From Comamonadaceae bacterium OS-1 (GTDB taxonomy: Bacteria; Pseudomonadota; Gammaproteobacteria; Burkholderiales; Burkholderiaceae_C), in NCBI GenBank assembly GCA_027923965.1, contig AP026969.1:2852001-2916000 (forward strand): 64,000 bases of DNA, read 5' to 3'. A program made the translations under genes and the position numbers. The first letter of the stretch is position 1. The number at the start of each line of letters is the position of its first letter. Positions 43,715-53,265 of this stretch are shown here, in pieces. The notes under the pieces were generated by a model. It did no database searches. It was not told the DNA's origin and saw only the letters and a program-made list of their open reading frames with translations.

Positions 43715-43733
43715 TTAATGGTTTTATTAATGG
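43715..43733. promoter_or_regulatory. Direct-repeat operator candidate of the Phd/ParE pair
   Basis: TTAATGG-TTTTA-TTAATGG, two identical 7-mers 12 bp apart, 10 bases upstream of the antitoxin start. The position fits autoregulation by a Phd-type antitoxin. Confidence 0.45.
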
Positions 43734-43813
43734 ATACGGTGCATTTTAGGCACGTAACGGTGATGGTGCATGGCATGGCAGTCCGCGTATCGACGGCTTT
43801 GCAAGCAACTTCA

Positions 43814-43866
43814 TTTGCTACTTTTTTAGTAGCTTCTTGCGCTTACTCCATCAGCACGGAGGGCTG
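43814..43866. repeat. Dispersed palindromic repeat copy M
   Basis: TTTGCTACTTTTTTAGTAGCTTCTTGCGCTTACTCCATCAGCACGGAGGGCTG. Its right half provides the last codons (around PPC) and stop of the GNAT gene on the minus strand. Confidence 0.6.
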
Positions 43867-44420
43867 ATTTCTTCTGCAAAGTTCTCGCGCGCGAGACGGT
43901 ATAGGTGGTGTAGGCGCAGCGCGTGGCCTTCGGGTACCTGGGGGTGCTCGAAAGTACCGGATGCCTGCATGCCCAGGCGCTCCATCACGGCGCGGGAGCG
44001 GGTGTTGGGGACGGCGGTGAACGACACGATTTCCGCCAGGCCGAGGCGGTGGAACCCAAAATCCAGGGAAGCCCTGGCGGCCTCGGTGGCCAAGCCCTGG
44101 CCCCAGTAGGGCGTGGCCAAACGCCAGCCGATTTCCACGCAGGGAGAAAACGGCAATAGCGCAGACGGCACATGCAGGCCCACGAAGCCGATGAACTGCT
44201 GTGTGGCTTTCAGCTCTGCCGCCCAAAAGCCCCAGTCCCGCTCCTGGATCAGCGCCTGGCAGGTATCGGCCATCTGGTCGCTCTCGGCGCGGGTGCGCAC
44301 CGCGGGGAAGAACTCCATGACGCGCGGGTCGGCGTTCAGCGCCGCAAACGGCGCCCGGTCCTGCGGCAGCCATTGGCGCAGCCGCAGGCGGGGCGTTTCC
44401 AAGGTGATGGGTTCCGGCAT
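43851..44420 (-). CDS. GNAT acetyltransferase (RimJ/RimL type)
   Basis: 189 residues. RimL-like pattern: ITLETPRLRLRQWLPQDRAPFAALN, VMEFFPAVRTRAESDQMA, CVEIGWRLATPYWGQGLATEAARAS (acetyl-CoA loop) and EIVSFTAVPNTRSRAVMERLGM. It acetylates an unknown acceptor. The C-terminus (ISPPC) is read from repeat copy M. The gene stands alone. Confidence 0.82.
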   Translation of the reverse strand: MPEPITLETPRLRLRQWLPQDRAPFAALNADPRVMEFFPAVRTRAESDQMADTCQALIQERDWGFWAAELKATQQFIGFVGLHVPSALLPFSPCVEIGWRLATPYWGQGLATEAARASLDFGFHRLGLAEIVSFTAVPNTRSRAVMERLGMQASGTFEHPQVPEGHALRLHHLYRLARENFAEEISPPC

Positions 44421-44445
44421 GGTGGTTTTGGTTTGCTACGTAAAT

Positions 44446-44496
44446 AATAGCTTCTCACGCTCTACAGACAAGCACAAGCAGCCGATTTCTTATAAA
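44446..44496. repeat. Dispersed palindromic repeat copy N
   Basis: ATAGCTTCTCACGCTCTACAGACAAGCACAAGCAGCCGATTTCTTATAAA. Between the GNAT gene and the end of the SbcC-like gene, both on the minus strand. Confidence 0.6.
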
Positions 44497-47400
44497 TGGT
44501 GCACCGCCAACGCCCCGCTCGGCAGCGCCGCCTGGCCCACCTGCACCAAGTGCTGGTGGTGGGTGAACAGCAGCACCTGGCCTTCTTTTGCGAAGCGGGC
44601 CAGGGCCTGGAAGATGTGGGTGGCGCGGGTGTCGTCGCTGGTCATGAGTACGTCGTCCAGCACCAGGGGCATGTCGGAGCCATGGCCCCGTTGCAATTCC
44701 AGCGCAGCCAGGCGCAGAGCCAGGTAGAGCTGGTCGGCGGTGCCTTCGCTCATGGCTTCGATGCCGATCAGGCGGCCATCCTGGCCTTCGGCCTGCAGCA
44801 CGGGGCGCTCGGCGGAGGTGTCCACCACCAGCTTGGGGTAGCGGCCACCGGTGATGAGGCCGAAGTATTCCGAGGCCAGCCGCACCATGGGGGCCTGGGC
44901 GCGTTCGCGAAAGCGCTTCAGGGCCTCTTGCAGCAGGCTGTCGGCCAGGCGCAACTGCATCCAGGGCGGCACGGCGGCGCGCAGACGGGCCACGGCGGAT
45001 TCCATCTGCTCGCGGGCTTCTGCCGCAGCGGCGGAGGTGTCGATGGCCTCCAGCGCCTGGCGGGCGGTGTGGACGGTGGCGCTGGCGGTGGCGATATCGG
45101 ACTCCCGCTGCGTGGCCTGGGTGTCCAGGGCGGCGCGTTCGGCATCCAGGTCTACCGCATCGCGCCCGGCCAGCTCGGCGTGCAGATCGGCCAGCGGGCG
45201 GGCGGTGGCCTGGCGCAGTTGCGCGTCAAGGTCGCGCTGTTTGTCGTGCAGGGCGCGCTGGGCGGTGGAGCGGTCTTCGGCTTCGGGCAGCTCTGCCGGG
45301 GCATCTACCCCGGCGGCGACGCACAGTCTCTGCAACTGGGCCTGGCTGGCGGTGATGCGCTGCTGGGCTGCGGCGTGCTGTTGCTGGGCTGCTGCCAGGC
45401 GGCGAGTCAGTTCGCTGGCTTGCAGCGCATGGGCTTGGGCACGGGCCAGGCGGGCGCTGAGGCGGTCGGCAAAGTCGTCGATCTGCAGCACCGCTGGTTC
45501 ACCCAGCAGCGCCGCCAGCGCCTGGGCCTGGGCCTGCACGTCATCGGCGCGGGCCTGGAGCTGGGCGATGGCCTCGGTGCGGCGGGTCTGGGCGGCGTGG
45601 GCGGCTTCCAGCGCGGCCAGCTCGGCGAGGCGGGCCTTGGTGGCGGCGGCGCTACTGGTGGCGGGCAGAAACAGGCGCGTGGTCCAGGCGGTTTGCGCCG
45701 CCAGGGCGGTGGCCAGGGTGGCATGGTGCTCGGCGATGTGGCGTAGCACCGTGGCGTGTTCAGCGCGCAGGGTCTCGCGCAGCTGGGCCTCCACGCGGGC
45801 CTGGGCGGCGGCATCCTGGGCGGCACGCAGCCAGGCGCTGGCCTGGCTGACCAAGCCCGGCCCTGTGGCTACGCAGCCGGCAGCGTGCAGGGCCTGGGCG
45901 AGCGCCTCGGTGCGGGTGTGGACGGCCTGGGCGGCATCGGCCTGCTCGCGCTGCAGCTGGTGCTGGCGCTCGCACAGCTCCAGCGCCACGGCGCGCTGGG
46001 CCTGCCATTCCCGCAGCGCGGCGGGTGGGTGCGGCGGCAGGCCTGCGTCCGCCAGGGTCTGGAGCCAGTCGGCCTGCTGCTGGGCGGCGTGGGCGGTGCC
46101 ATCGGCCAGTTGCTGGGCGATGGCGTGGCGGCGGGTGTCGGCCTCGGCGATGCGCAGCGCGCATTCGGCGGCCTGGGCGGCGCGCTCGGCACCTTCGCGC
46201 AGCAGGTCGGCCTGGCGGTCGGCCTCGGTCTGGGTGGGTTCGAAGGCGGCCAGGGTAAATGGGGCGTAGGCCTGTTTCACGTCCAGCCAGCGAGCATCGC
46301 GCTGCTGGCGGGCGGCTTGCAGGCTCTGGGCGGTGACGACTTCGCCCACGGCGGCGAGTTGCTGCTGGCGGCGCTGCTGGGTGCTGAGCTCGCGCTGCAG
46401 GTCGGCATCTTCCTTGCGCAGCGCCTCCAACTGCAAGGCCCCATCCGCCTGCGCTTTTTCGGCCTGGGCGATGTCGGCCAGCAGCAGCGGGCGGGCGGCT
46501 TGCAGGGCAGCGCTGCTGGGCAGGCGCAGGTCGGCCAGGGCACGCTGGATGCGCTGGTCCAGGGTGTCGATCTCGCGTTGCGCCTCGGCCTGGCGCTGGG
46601 GGGTGTCGCCCAGGGCCAGGGCGTGTTGCAAGGCGAGCTCTACGGCAGCCAGCAAGGCCGGGGGCACCGGGCGGCGGTCTTCCGGGGTCTGGGCCCGTTG
46701 CGCATCCAGATGGGCCAGGCGCTCTTGCTGCTGGGCCAGTGCCTGGGTGTGGCGGGCGACGGTGTCCAGCAGCTCGTCCAGCGCCACGCGGTCTGCGGGG
46801 CCGGGCACGGCGGCCAACACGGCATCCAGGTCCGCACCGGGGTGGATGCGCCGGGCCATGTCGGCCAGTGCGGCGGCACCCTGCCCGGCCTGTGTTTGTA
46901 GTGGCACCTGCTCGCTGCGCTGCTGGCGGGCGAGCGCGCAGGCCTGTACCACGCGCTCGATGGCCGGGGCGTGGGCGACCAGGGTGGGCTCCAGCACCAG
47001 GGCCTGCTGGGCCTGGGCGCAGGCGGCTTGCTCGGCCTGGGCGGCATCCAGCTGCTCGGTGGCGGTGAGCAAATTGTGCTGGGCGGCCTGGCGCTGCTCG
47101 CGCGCATCGGGTGGCAATAAGTTAAGGGTGTTTTCGGCCTCTTGTGCTGATTGAGTCAGCGTGAGCTGCTGCAATAACGGTAGCACGGCACGCAATTCGG
47201 TCAAAGTCTGGCTACGTCGGCGCAGGGCCTTCAACTGGTCTTGCAGGGTGCTGAGCTGGTCGGTGGCGGTGTCCAGGGCGCGCTGGCGGTCTTTCCATTC
47301 GGCGGGGCGGGTCTGGGCGGCTTTGGACAGGGACTTGTACTCGTCGATCAGGCGCTTGGACTCGGGAATCACGGCCTGGGCGCTGGGCAGCAGAAACTTG

Positions 47401-47930
47401 CGGGCATCGTCCTGCAGGCTGGCCTGCAGGGCCTTGATGCCTTGCAGGCCGGCGCTGGCCTCGAACAGGGCGGCACCGAGCTCGCCCTCGCCTTTGAGCA
47501 GCTCTTCGCCGCCTTTGCGCAGGTGGGCGTGGTCCAGGCCGAAGCTGCGCTCGAAGGCGGCGCGGTCCATGCCGCCGGTGAGGGCCTGGGCGACGGCGGC
47601 GCTGACGGGCGTGGCCAACGGCAGGCCGGTGGCGGGGTCGGCGGCGGTGAGCGGGTCTTTGGTCTTTTTGCGGCGGGCCACGGCCACCGGCTGGCCGTTG
47701 GCATCTCCCAGCACCGCGGTGAGCAGCAGCTTGGGGCCGTCGTGCACAAAGGTGTCGGCACTGCGCGCCGGGATGCCAAAGCGCAGGTCGGCCATGGCGC
47801 GCAGGGCGGAGGATTTGCCGGCTTCGTTGGGACCGAAAACCAGGTGGATACCCGCCCTGGTGCCGCTGAAATCCAGCAGCTTATCGGTGAACGGGCCGAA
47901 GGCCGACAGGTAGAGTTTTTGTAGCTTCAT
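44490..47930 (-). CDS. SbcC/YhaN-like AAA ATPase
   Basis: A 1146-residue SMC-like protein. The N-terminal part has MKLQKLYLSAFGPFTDKLLD and Walker A HLVFGPNEAGKSSALRAM. Residues about 180-1000 are long coiled coils rich in Ala, Gln and Leu. The C-terminal part has the ABC signature-like EAMSEGTADQLYLALRLAAL and Walker B MPLVLDDVLMTSDD. It pairs with the SbcD-like nuclease whose gene ends overlapping its start (4 bases). The complex probably processes DNA ends or hairpins, as SbcCD/Mre11-Rad50 do. The family is the YhaN branch (COG4717-like). Confidence 0.85.
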   Translation of the reverse strand: MKLQKLYLSAFGPFTDKLLDFSGTRAGIHLVFGPNEAGKSSALRAMADLRFGIPARSADTFVHDGPKLLLTAVLGDANGQPVAVARRKKTKDPLTAADPATGLPLATPVSAAVAQALTGGMDRAAFERSFGLDHAHLRKGGEELLKGEGELGAALFEASAGLQGIKALQASLQDDARKFLLPSAQAVIPESKRLIDEYKSLSKAAQTRPAEWKDRQRALDTATDQLSTLQDQLKALRRRSQTLTELRAVLPLLQQLTLTQSAQEAENTLNLLPPDAREQRQAAQHNLLTATEQLDAAQAEQAACAQAQQALVLEPTLVAHAPAIERVVQACALARQQRSEQVPLQTQAGQGAAALADMARRIHPGADLDAVLAAVPGPADRVALDELLDTVARHTQALAQQQERLAHLDAQRAQTPEDRRPVPPALLAAVELALQHALALGDTPQRQAEAQREIDTLDQRIQRALADLRLPSSAALQAARPLLLADIAQAEKAQADGALQLEALRKEDADLQRELSTQQRRQQQLAAVGEVVTAQSLQAARQQRDARWLDVKQAYAPFTLAAFEPTQTEADRQADLLREGAERAAQAAECALRIAEADTRRHAIAQQLADGTAHAAQQQADWLQTLADAGLPPHPPAALREWQAQRAVALELCERQHQLQREQADAAQAVHTRTEALAQALHAAGCVATGPGLVSQASAWLRAAQDAAAQARVEAQLRETLRAEHATVLRHIAEHHATLATALAAQTAWTTRLFLPATSSAAATKARLAELAALEAAHAAQTRRTEAIAQLQARADDVQAQAQALAALLGEPAVLQIDDFADRLSARLARAQAHALQASELTRRLAAAQQQHAAAQQRITASQAQLQRLCVAAGVDAPAELPEAEDRSTAQRALHDKQRDLDAQLRQATARPLADLHAELAGRDAVDLDAERAALDTQATQRESDIATASATVHTARQALEAIDTSAAAAEAREQMESAVARLRAAVPPWMQLRLADSLLQEALKRFRERAQAPMVRLASEYFGLITGGRYPKLVVDTSAERPVLQAEGQDGRLIGIEAMSEGTADQLYLALRLAALELQRGHGSDMPLVLDDVLMTSDDTRATHIFQALARFAKEGQVLLFTHHQHLVQVGQAALPSGALAVHHL

Positions 47931-49204
47931 GCAGCACTCCCCAGCCGGGCCAGCAGGGTCGATTCGGCATCCATCAGCAAGGCTTTCAGCGTGTCCGGGT
48001 CGGCCCAGTTGCCCTCGCCCTTGGCCTCGGCGGGCAGTTTGTGCAGCACGTCGCCACAGGCCTTGGCAGACCAGGCGGCCAGCGCGGCGGGGTCGGCGGC
48101 CAGCTCATCCACCAGGCGCAGCAGCTCGGCCACGGCATCGTCACCCTGGGCCAGGGCGGCGCGGTCTACCGGCGAGCTGAGTTGCAACGGCACCTGCTCG
48201 ATCCACAGCTCGGCCCCGGCCACGTCTTGCGCGGCTGCGTGCACTGCGGCTTCCAGGGTGCCGGGCTGTTCGGCCTCGGTGGTGTGCAGGGCGGTGCGGC
48301 CCGTGAGGTGGATGCGCAGGGCGTGCAGGCGATCGCCCGCGCCCAGGGTGGCTTGCGCCAACGCGGCGGTGATGGTCTGGCTTGCCTGGGCCAGGTGGTC
48401 GATGCCGTCCAGCGCCACGCTGAGCTGGTGCCAGCGCACCACGTCCAGCGGCACAAAGCGGGCCTCCATCTGCCCGTTGGTGACGGTGACGAGCTCGCAG
48501 CCCTTGGGCCCGGTTTCATTGGCGTGGCGGCCCTGCAGGTTGCCGGGGAACACCACGCGGGGCGATTCGCAGACCACGGCGCGGGTGTGGACGTGGCCCA
48601 ACGCCCAGTAATCAAAACCCTTGGTTTTGAGCGTGGCCACGGTGGTGGGCGCGTAGGTTTCGTGGATGCCGCCACCGGCAGTCAGGCTGGTGTGCAGCAG
48701 GCCGATGTTGAACTGGCCGGGCACGGCAACGGGATAGTGCGGCACCAGGTCTTCGGGCACTTCGCGCTGGGGAAAGCTCTGGCCGTGGATGGCCACGCCC
48801 AGGTCGGGCAGGTGTACCGTCTCGGCGCTGCGGCTGGAGAACTTTTTGACGTTGTCGGGCAGCACCAGCTCGCGGGTGATGGTGCCCTGCGCGTCGTGGT
48901 TGCCCTGGACGAAAAAGACCTGGATGCCGGCGCGGCCCAGGCGCACCATTTGGGCGCGGAAGAACAAGCCGGTGTGGAAATCGGGCCAGTCGCGGTCGTA
49001 CAGGTCGCCGGCCAGCAGCACAAAGTGCACGCGCTCGGCCAGGGCCAGATCGACCAGATTTTCCAGGGCGCGGCGGGTGGCGTTGCGCAAGCGCTCTACC
49101 GGCGCACCGGCATAGCGGCTCAGGCCTCGCAGCGGGCTGTCGATGTGCAGGTCGGCGGCGTGGAGGAAGCGGAAAGTGCCGGGGGTGGCTACTACGTTAT
49201 TCAT
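47927..49204 (-). CDS. SbcD/YhaO-like DNA exonuclease
   Basis: 425 residues. The calcineurin-like nuclease motifs are FRFLHAADLHIDSPLRG, FVLLAGDLYDRDWPDF, FVQGNHDAQG and YWALGHVHTRAVV. The C-terminal part is the capping and partner-binding region. The ATG at 49204 fits the family; an extension to 49252 does not. Its stop overlaps the SbcC-like start by 4 bases, so the two subunits are made together. Confidence 0.87.
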   Translation of the reverse strand: MNNVVATPGTFRFLHAADLHIDSPLRGLSRYAGAPVERLRNATRRALENLVDLALAERVHFVLLAGDLYDRDWPDFHTGLFFRAQMVRLGRAGIQVFFVQGNHDAQGTITRELVLPDNVKKFSSRSAETVHLPDLGVAIHGQSFPQREVPEDLVPHYPVAVPGQFNIGLLHTSLTAGGGIHETYAPTTVATLKTKGFDYWALGHVHTRAVVCESPRVVFPGNLQGRHANETGPKGCELVTVTNGQMEARFVPLDVVRWHQLSVALDGIDHLAQASQTITAALAQATLGAGDRLHALRIHLTGRTALHTTEAEQPGTLEAAVHAAAQDVAGAELWIEQVPLQLSSPVDRAALAQGDDAVAELLRLVDELAADPAALAAWSAKACGDVLHKLPAEAKGEGNWADPDTLKALLMDAESTLLARLGSAA

Positions 49205-49294
49205 AGCAGCTAGTGTAGGTGGAATGAGCGGCGGAGGCTGGTTTTCTATCAAACCGCACCTTCTCCCGCGCCGCAGGAGAAGGTGTCTTACGGC

Positions 49295-50035
49295 TTATTC
49301 GCCCAGGTAGGCTGCGCGTACCTTGGGGTCGCTCAGCATCTGCTTGGCATCGCCGCTCATGGTGACGATGCCGGACTCCATCACGTAGCCGCGGTCGGCA
49401 ATGCCGAGTGCGCGGCTGGCGTTTTGCTCGACCAGCAACACGGTCACGCCCTGGGCGTACACGTCTTTGACCACTTCAAAGATCTTGTCGACCATGATGG
49501 GCGACAGGCCCATGGAGGGCTCATCGAGCAGCAGCACCTTGGGGCGGCTCATCAGCGCACGGCCCATGGCCAGCATTTGCTGTTCGCCACCGGACATGGT
49601 GCCAGCCAGCTGGTCTTTGCGTTCGCGCAGGCGCGGGAAGATGGTGAACATCTTTTCGATGTCTTCCAGGATCGCGGCCTTGTCGTCGCGGATGTACGCG
49701 CCCATCTGCAGGTTTTCGGTGATGGTCATGCGGGTGAACACGCCGCGGCCTTCGGGCACCATGGCCAGGCCGTCTTTCACCAGATCCCACGCGCCCTTGC
49801 CCTTGATGCTCTTACCCAGGTAGTGGATGTCGCCACCCACAAACGGCAGGGTGCCGGTGATGGCCTTCATGGTGGTGGTCTTGCCCGCACCGTTGGAGCC
49901 GATCAGGCTGACCAGTTCGCCTTCGCGGACTTCAAAGTCCACGCCCTTGACGGCCTGGATGCCGCCGTAGGAGACCTTCAGGCCACTGACCTTGAGCAGC
50001 ACTTCGCCGGGTTGTTTCTTAGGGGTGTTTGCCAT
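49295..50035 (-). CDS. livF: Branched-chain amino acid ABC transporter ATPase LivF
   Basis: 246 residues. Walker A GSNGAGKTTTMK, signature TMSGGEQQMLAMGRAL, Walker B KVLLLDEPSMGLSPI and LLVEQNASRAL. Last gene of livHMGF; the start lies one base after the livG stop. Energises uptake of Leu/Ile/Val or related substrates. Confidence 0.93.
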   Translation of the reverse strand: MANTPKKQPGEVLLKVSGLKVSYGGIQAVKGVDFEVREGELVSLIGSNGAGKTTTMKAITGTLPFVGGDIHYLGKSIKGKGAWDLVKDGLAMVPEGRGVFTRMTITENLQMGAYIRDDKAAILEDIEKMFTIFPRLRERKDQLAGTMSGGEQQMLAMGRALMSRPKVLLLDEPSMGLSPIMVDKIFEVVKDVYAQGVTVLLVEQNASRALGIADRGYVMESGIVTMSGDAKQMLSDPKVRAAYLGE

Positions 50036-50036
50036 C

Positions 50037-50822
50037 TCAATGTCCTCCCGTGCCTAAGTAGGCCTCGATCACTTTTTCGTTTTTCTGCACTTCGGCAGGG
50101 GTGCCTTCGGCAATTTGCTTGCCGTAGTCGAGGACGGTCAGGCGGTCGCACAGGCCCATCATCAGCTTCACATCGTGCTCGATGAGCAAAATGGTGCGGT
50201 TGTCGTTGCGGATCTTGTTGATCAGCTCGCGCAGCATGACTTTTTCGGTCATGTTCATGCCGGCAGCGGGCTCGTCCAGCGCGATGAGCTGCGGGTCGGT
50301 GGCCAGGGCACGGGCGATTTCCAGGCGGCGCTGGTCGCCGTAGCTCAGGGTGCGGGCCTTGTAGTCGGCCAGCTGGCCAATGCCTACGTAGTCGAGCAGT
50401 TCCTGGGCGCGCTTGGCAATCGCCAGCTCTTCGGTCTTGAAACCCTTGGTGTGGAAGATCGCGCCCAGCAGCCCGGTATGGGTGCGGATGTGGCGGCCCA
50501 CCATCACATTTTCTAGCGCGGTCATTTCGGCGAACAAGCGGATGTTCTGGAAGGTGCGCGCAATGCCGGCCTTGGCCACTTCGTGGACCGCGGTGGGCGA
50601 GTACGGCTTGCCCGCCAGATGGAAGGTGCCGCTGTCGGGGGTGTACAGGCCGGTGATCACGTTGAAGAACGTGGTTTTACCGGCACCGTTGGGGCCGATC
50701 AGGCCATAGACCTGGCCGCGCTGGATGGTGATGCCCACATCGCTCAAGGCTTGCAGGCCGCCGAAACGCTTGGAAATGCCCGCAACCTGCAGGATCACTT
50801 CGGATTTTTTGCTATCTGTCAT
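50037..50822 (-). CDS. livG: Branched-chain amino acid ABC transporter ATPase LivG
   Basis: 261 residues. Walker A GPNGAGKTTFFN, the LivG-specific insert VGRHIRTHTGLLGAIFHTKG, signature TLSYGDQRRLEIARAL, Walker B IALDEPAAGMNMTE and LIEHDVKLMMGLCDR. Nine bases separate it from the upstream livM stop. Confidence 0.93.
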   Translation of the reverse strand: MTDSKKSEVILQVAGISKRFGGLQALSDVGITIQRGQVYGLIGPNGAGKTTFFNVITGLYTPDSGTFHLAGKPYSPTAVHEVAKAGIARTFQNIRLFAEMTALENVMVGRHIRTHTGLLGAIFHTKGFKTEELAIAKRAQELLDYVGIGQLADYKARTLSYGDQRRLEIARALATDPQLIALDEPAAGMNMTEKVMLRELINKIRNDNRTILLIEHDVKLMMGLCDRLTVLDYGKQIAEGTPAEVQKNEKVIEAYLGTGGH

Positions 50823-50831
50823 GGGTGTTCC

Positions 50832-51905
50832 TTACTTGGCCTTGAGCGATTTGCCGTGGTCGGGCGAGGGCCACAGACCCCGCGGACGCGACAGCATGAT
50901 GGCGATCATGGCCAGGGCAATCAGCAACTGGCGCAGGATGGCCGAGTCCAGCCGTCCGCCGGTCATGGCCTGCAGCGGGCCTGCCAGGTAGCGCAAGACC
51001 TCGGGCAAGGCCGACAGCAGCACCGCACCCAGAATCACGCCGGGCAAGTGGCCGATACCGCCCAGCACCACCATGGCAACGATCATCACCGACTCCATCA
51101 GGCTGAAGGACTCGGGCGATACAAAGCCCTGGAACGCGGCAAACAGCGTGCCGGACACACCGCCAAACGTGGCACCGGTGCCGAAGGCCAGCAGCTTCAT
51201 GTTGCGGGTGTTGATGCCCATGGCCTTGGCGGCGATTTCGTCTTCGCGGATGGCCATCCAGGCGCGGCCGACGCGCGACAGCTCCATGCGGTGGCAGATC
51301 ACCACGCTGATCACCACCAGCACCAGGAACAGGTAGTAGTACAGGCTGACCGAGGCAATCTCGTAGCTGCCGATGTGCAGGGACTTGCCCAGGTCGATAC
51401 CGAAGAACTTCAGCGAGTCGATCTGGTTCAGGCCTTTGGGGCCGTTGGTGATGTTGATGGGGTGGTCCAGGTTGTTCAAAAACACCCGGATGATTTCACC
51501 AAAGCCCAGGGTCACGATGGCCAGGTAATCGCCACGCAGCTTGAGCGTGGGCGCACCCAGCAACATGCCGAAGAAGCCGGCGATGGCTGCACCCACCGGC
51601 AGAATCATCCACAGCGGCATGTGCAGGCCGTCCGGGAACATGGCCGCCATGGCCGGGAACGCATCGGTCAACTGGGGCGAAGCCATCAAACCATAGGTGT
51701 AGGCACCCACGGCAAAGAAGGCCACATAGCCCAGGTCGAGCAGACCGGCAAAGCCGACCACCACGTTCAGGCCCAGGGCCAGCATCACGTAGATCAGCGC
51801 CATGTCGGCAATCCGCACCCAGGCGTTGCCGAAGTTTTGCAGGATCAGCGGCAGGATCAGCGCCACAACGGCGCAAATGATGAGGTTGGTTTTGTTCAGT
51901 TTCAT
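50832..51905 (-). CDS. livM: Branched-chain amino acid ABC transporter permease LivM
   Basis: 357 residues from MKLNKTNLIICAVVALILP. A multi-span LivM permease: LNVVVGFAGLLDLGYVAFFAVGAYTYGL, LRGDYLAIVTLGFGEIIRVF, AMGINTRNMKLLAFGTGATFGG and VVLGGIGHLPGVILGAVLL. Thirteen bases after livH. Confidence 0.93.
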   Translation of the reverse strand: MKLNKTNLIICAVVALILPLILQNFGNAWVRIADMALIYVMLALGLNVVVGFAGLLDLGYVAFFAVGAYTYGLMASPQLTDAFPAMAAMFPDGLHMPLWMILPVGAAIAGFFGMLLGAPTLKLRGDYLAIVTLGFGEIIRVFLNNLDHPINITNGPKGLNQIDSLKFFGIDLGKSLHIGSYEIASVSLYYYLFLVLVVISVVICHRMELSRVGRAWMAIREDEIAAKAMGINTRNMKLLAFGTGATFGGVSGTLFAAFQGFVSPESFSLMESVMIVAMVVLGGIGHLPGVILGAVLLSALPEVLRYLAGPLQAMTGGRLDSAILRQLLIALAMIAIMLSRPRGLWPSPDHGKSLKAK

Positions 51906-51918
51906 AGTGGTGCTCCCA

Positions 51919-52848
51919 TCAGGCCCGGTCGGCCACACGTTCACCCAGCAGGCCCGAAGGACGCAGCGTGAGCACGATGATCAGCACGATGAAGGCGAAG
52001 ATGTCGGAGTAGTTGCTACCCAGCACGCCACCGGTCAGCGCGCCGATGTAGCCCGCGCCAATGGATTCGATCAGGCCCAGCAAAATGCCGCCGACCACCG
52101 CACCGGCCAGGTTGCCGATACCGCCAAACACGGCTGCCGTAAAGGCTTTCAGGCCGGGCAGGAAGCCCATGGTGTGCTGCACCGTGCCGTAGTTGGACGC
52201 GTACATCACACCGGCAATGGCGGCCAGCACCGCGCCGATGACGAAGGTGGCCGAAATCACCATGTCGGGCTTGACACCCATCAGGGCGGCAACGCGGGGG
52301 TTTTCAGCGGTGGCGCGCATGGCACGGCCCAGCTTGGTGTAGTTGACCAGCCACATCAGCACAGCCAGGGACACGGCGGTCAGGCCCAGGATCAGGATCT
52401 GCGTGGGGGTGATCACCGCGCCGCCGATGTTGTAGGGCGTGGCGGGCAACAGCGTGGGATAGGGTTTGTAGTTGGGCTTCCAGATGATCATGGCCAGGGT
52501 TTGCAGCAGGATGGACATGCCGATGGCGGTGATCAGGGGGGCCAGTTTGGGGCTGTTGCGCAGCGGCCGGTAGGCGACTTTTTCAATCACGAAGTTGAGT
52601 GTGGCCGAGACGATGCAGGCAATCACCAGCGAGATCAGCAGCATCAGCCAGCCGGGGGTGCCGGGCATGGAGTCCTGCATGAGTCCGATGATGGTCCAAC
52701 TAGTCAGCGCGCCGACCATCAGCACCTCGCCGTGCGCAAAGTTGATCAGGTTAATGATGCCGTACACCATCGTGTAGCCCAGGGCTACCAAGGCATACAT
52801 GCTGCCCAGCACCAGACCGTTGATGATCTGCTGTAGCAAGATATCCAT
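51919..52848 (-). CDS. livH: Branched-chain amino acid ABC transporter permease LivH
   Basis: 309 residues. MDILLQQIINGLVLGSMYALVALGYTMVYGIINLINFAHGEVLMVGA is the canonical LivH start; GGAG lies about 8 bases upstream. RAMRATAENPRVAALMGVKP and GGIGNLAGAVVGGILLG are also typical. First gene of livHMGF. No livJ/livK binding-protein gene is adjacent. Confidence 0.93.
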   Translation of the reverse strand: MDILLQQIINGLVLGSMYALVALGYTMVYGIINLINFAHGEVLMVGALTSWTIIGLMQDSMPGTPGWLMLLISLVIACIVSATLNFVIEKVAYRPLRNSPKLAPLITAIGMSILLQTLAMIIWKPNYKPYPTLLPATPYNIGGAVITPTQILILGLTAVSLAVLMWLVNYTKLGRAMRATAENPRVAALMGVKPDMVISATFVIGAVLAAIAGVMYASNYGTVQHTMGFLPGLKAFTAAVFGGIGNLAGAVVGGILLGLIESIGAGYIGALTGGVLGSNYSDIFAFIVLIIVLTLRPSGLLGERVADRA

Positions 52849-53265
52849 AAATATTTCTCCGTGTGTGTTGTGCATCCACAGGCTGCCGGTGCCGACCATC
52901 CAGGATGGCTGGCGGCCTTGTGGGCCCCGCAACTTAACAAAAAACCCGCCAATTCCGATCGGCTTGTGCAGCGCTCGCAGAGCGGGCCCGGAGGCCTGGT
53001 TTGCGGGTGCCGCGCAAGTCGTGTCCAACTTGGTGCGGGTTCTGTGGCGAATTGTATCCAGCACGAAACGGGCCAAAACAAAGGGTTTAGGGCGTGTTTA
53101 CCCTCGAAACTGCAGGGATTAGCGCGTTTGCCAAAGTATTAGCGAATCTGATTATGCAAATGTATCAACGCGCTGAACTTATCCGGCATACCGGCTTGCC
53201 GGGCACACAAATCCGGGTATTGTTTTGCGCCGTTTCCTCCACGGGTGGGCAGGGGGCACGCGGTG
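52849..53265. other. Intergenic region upstream of livHMGF
   Basis: 417 bases with no supported gene. It must hold the livH promoter (minus strand) and the 3' flank of rarA. A short inverted stretch, CCGGCATACCGGCTTGCCGG, near 53179-53198 is visible. No terminator with a T-run and no known operator was recognised. Confidence 0.5.
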
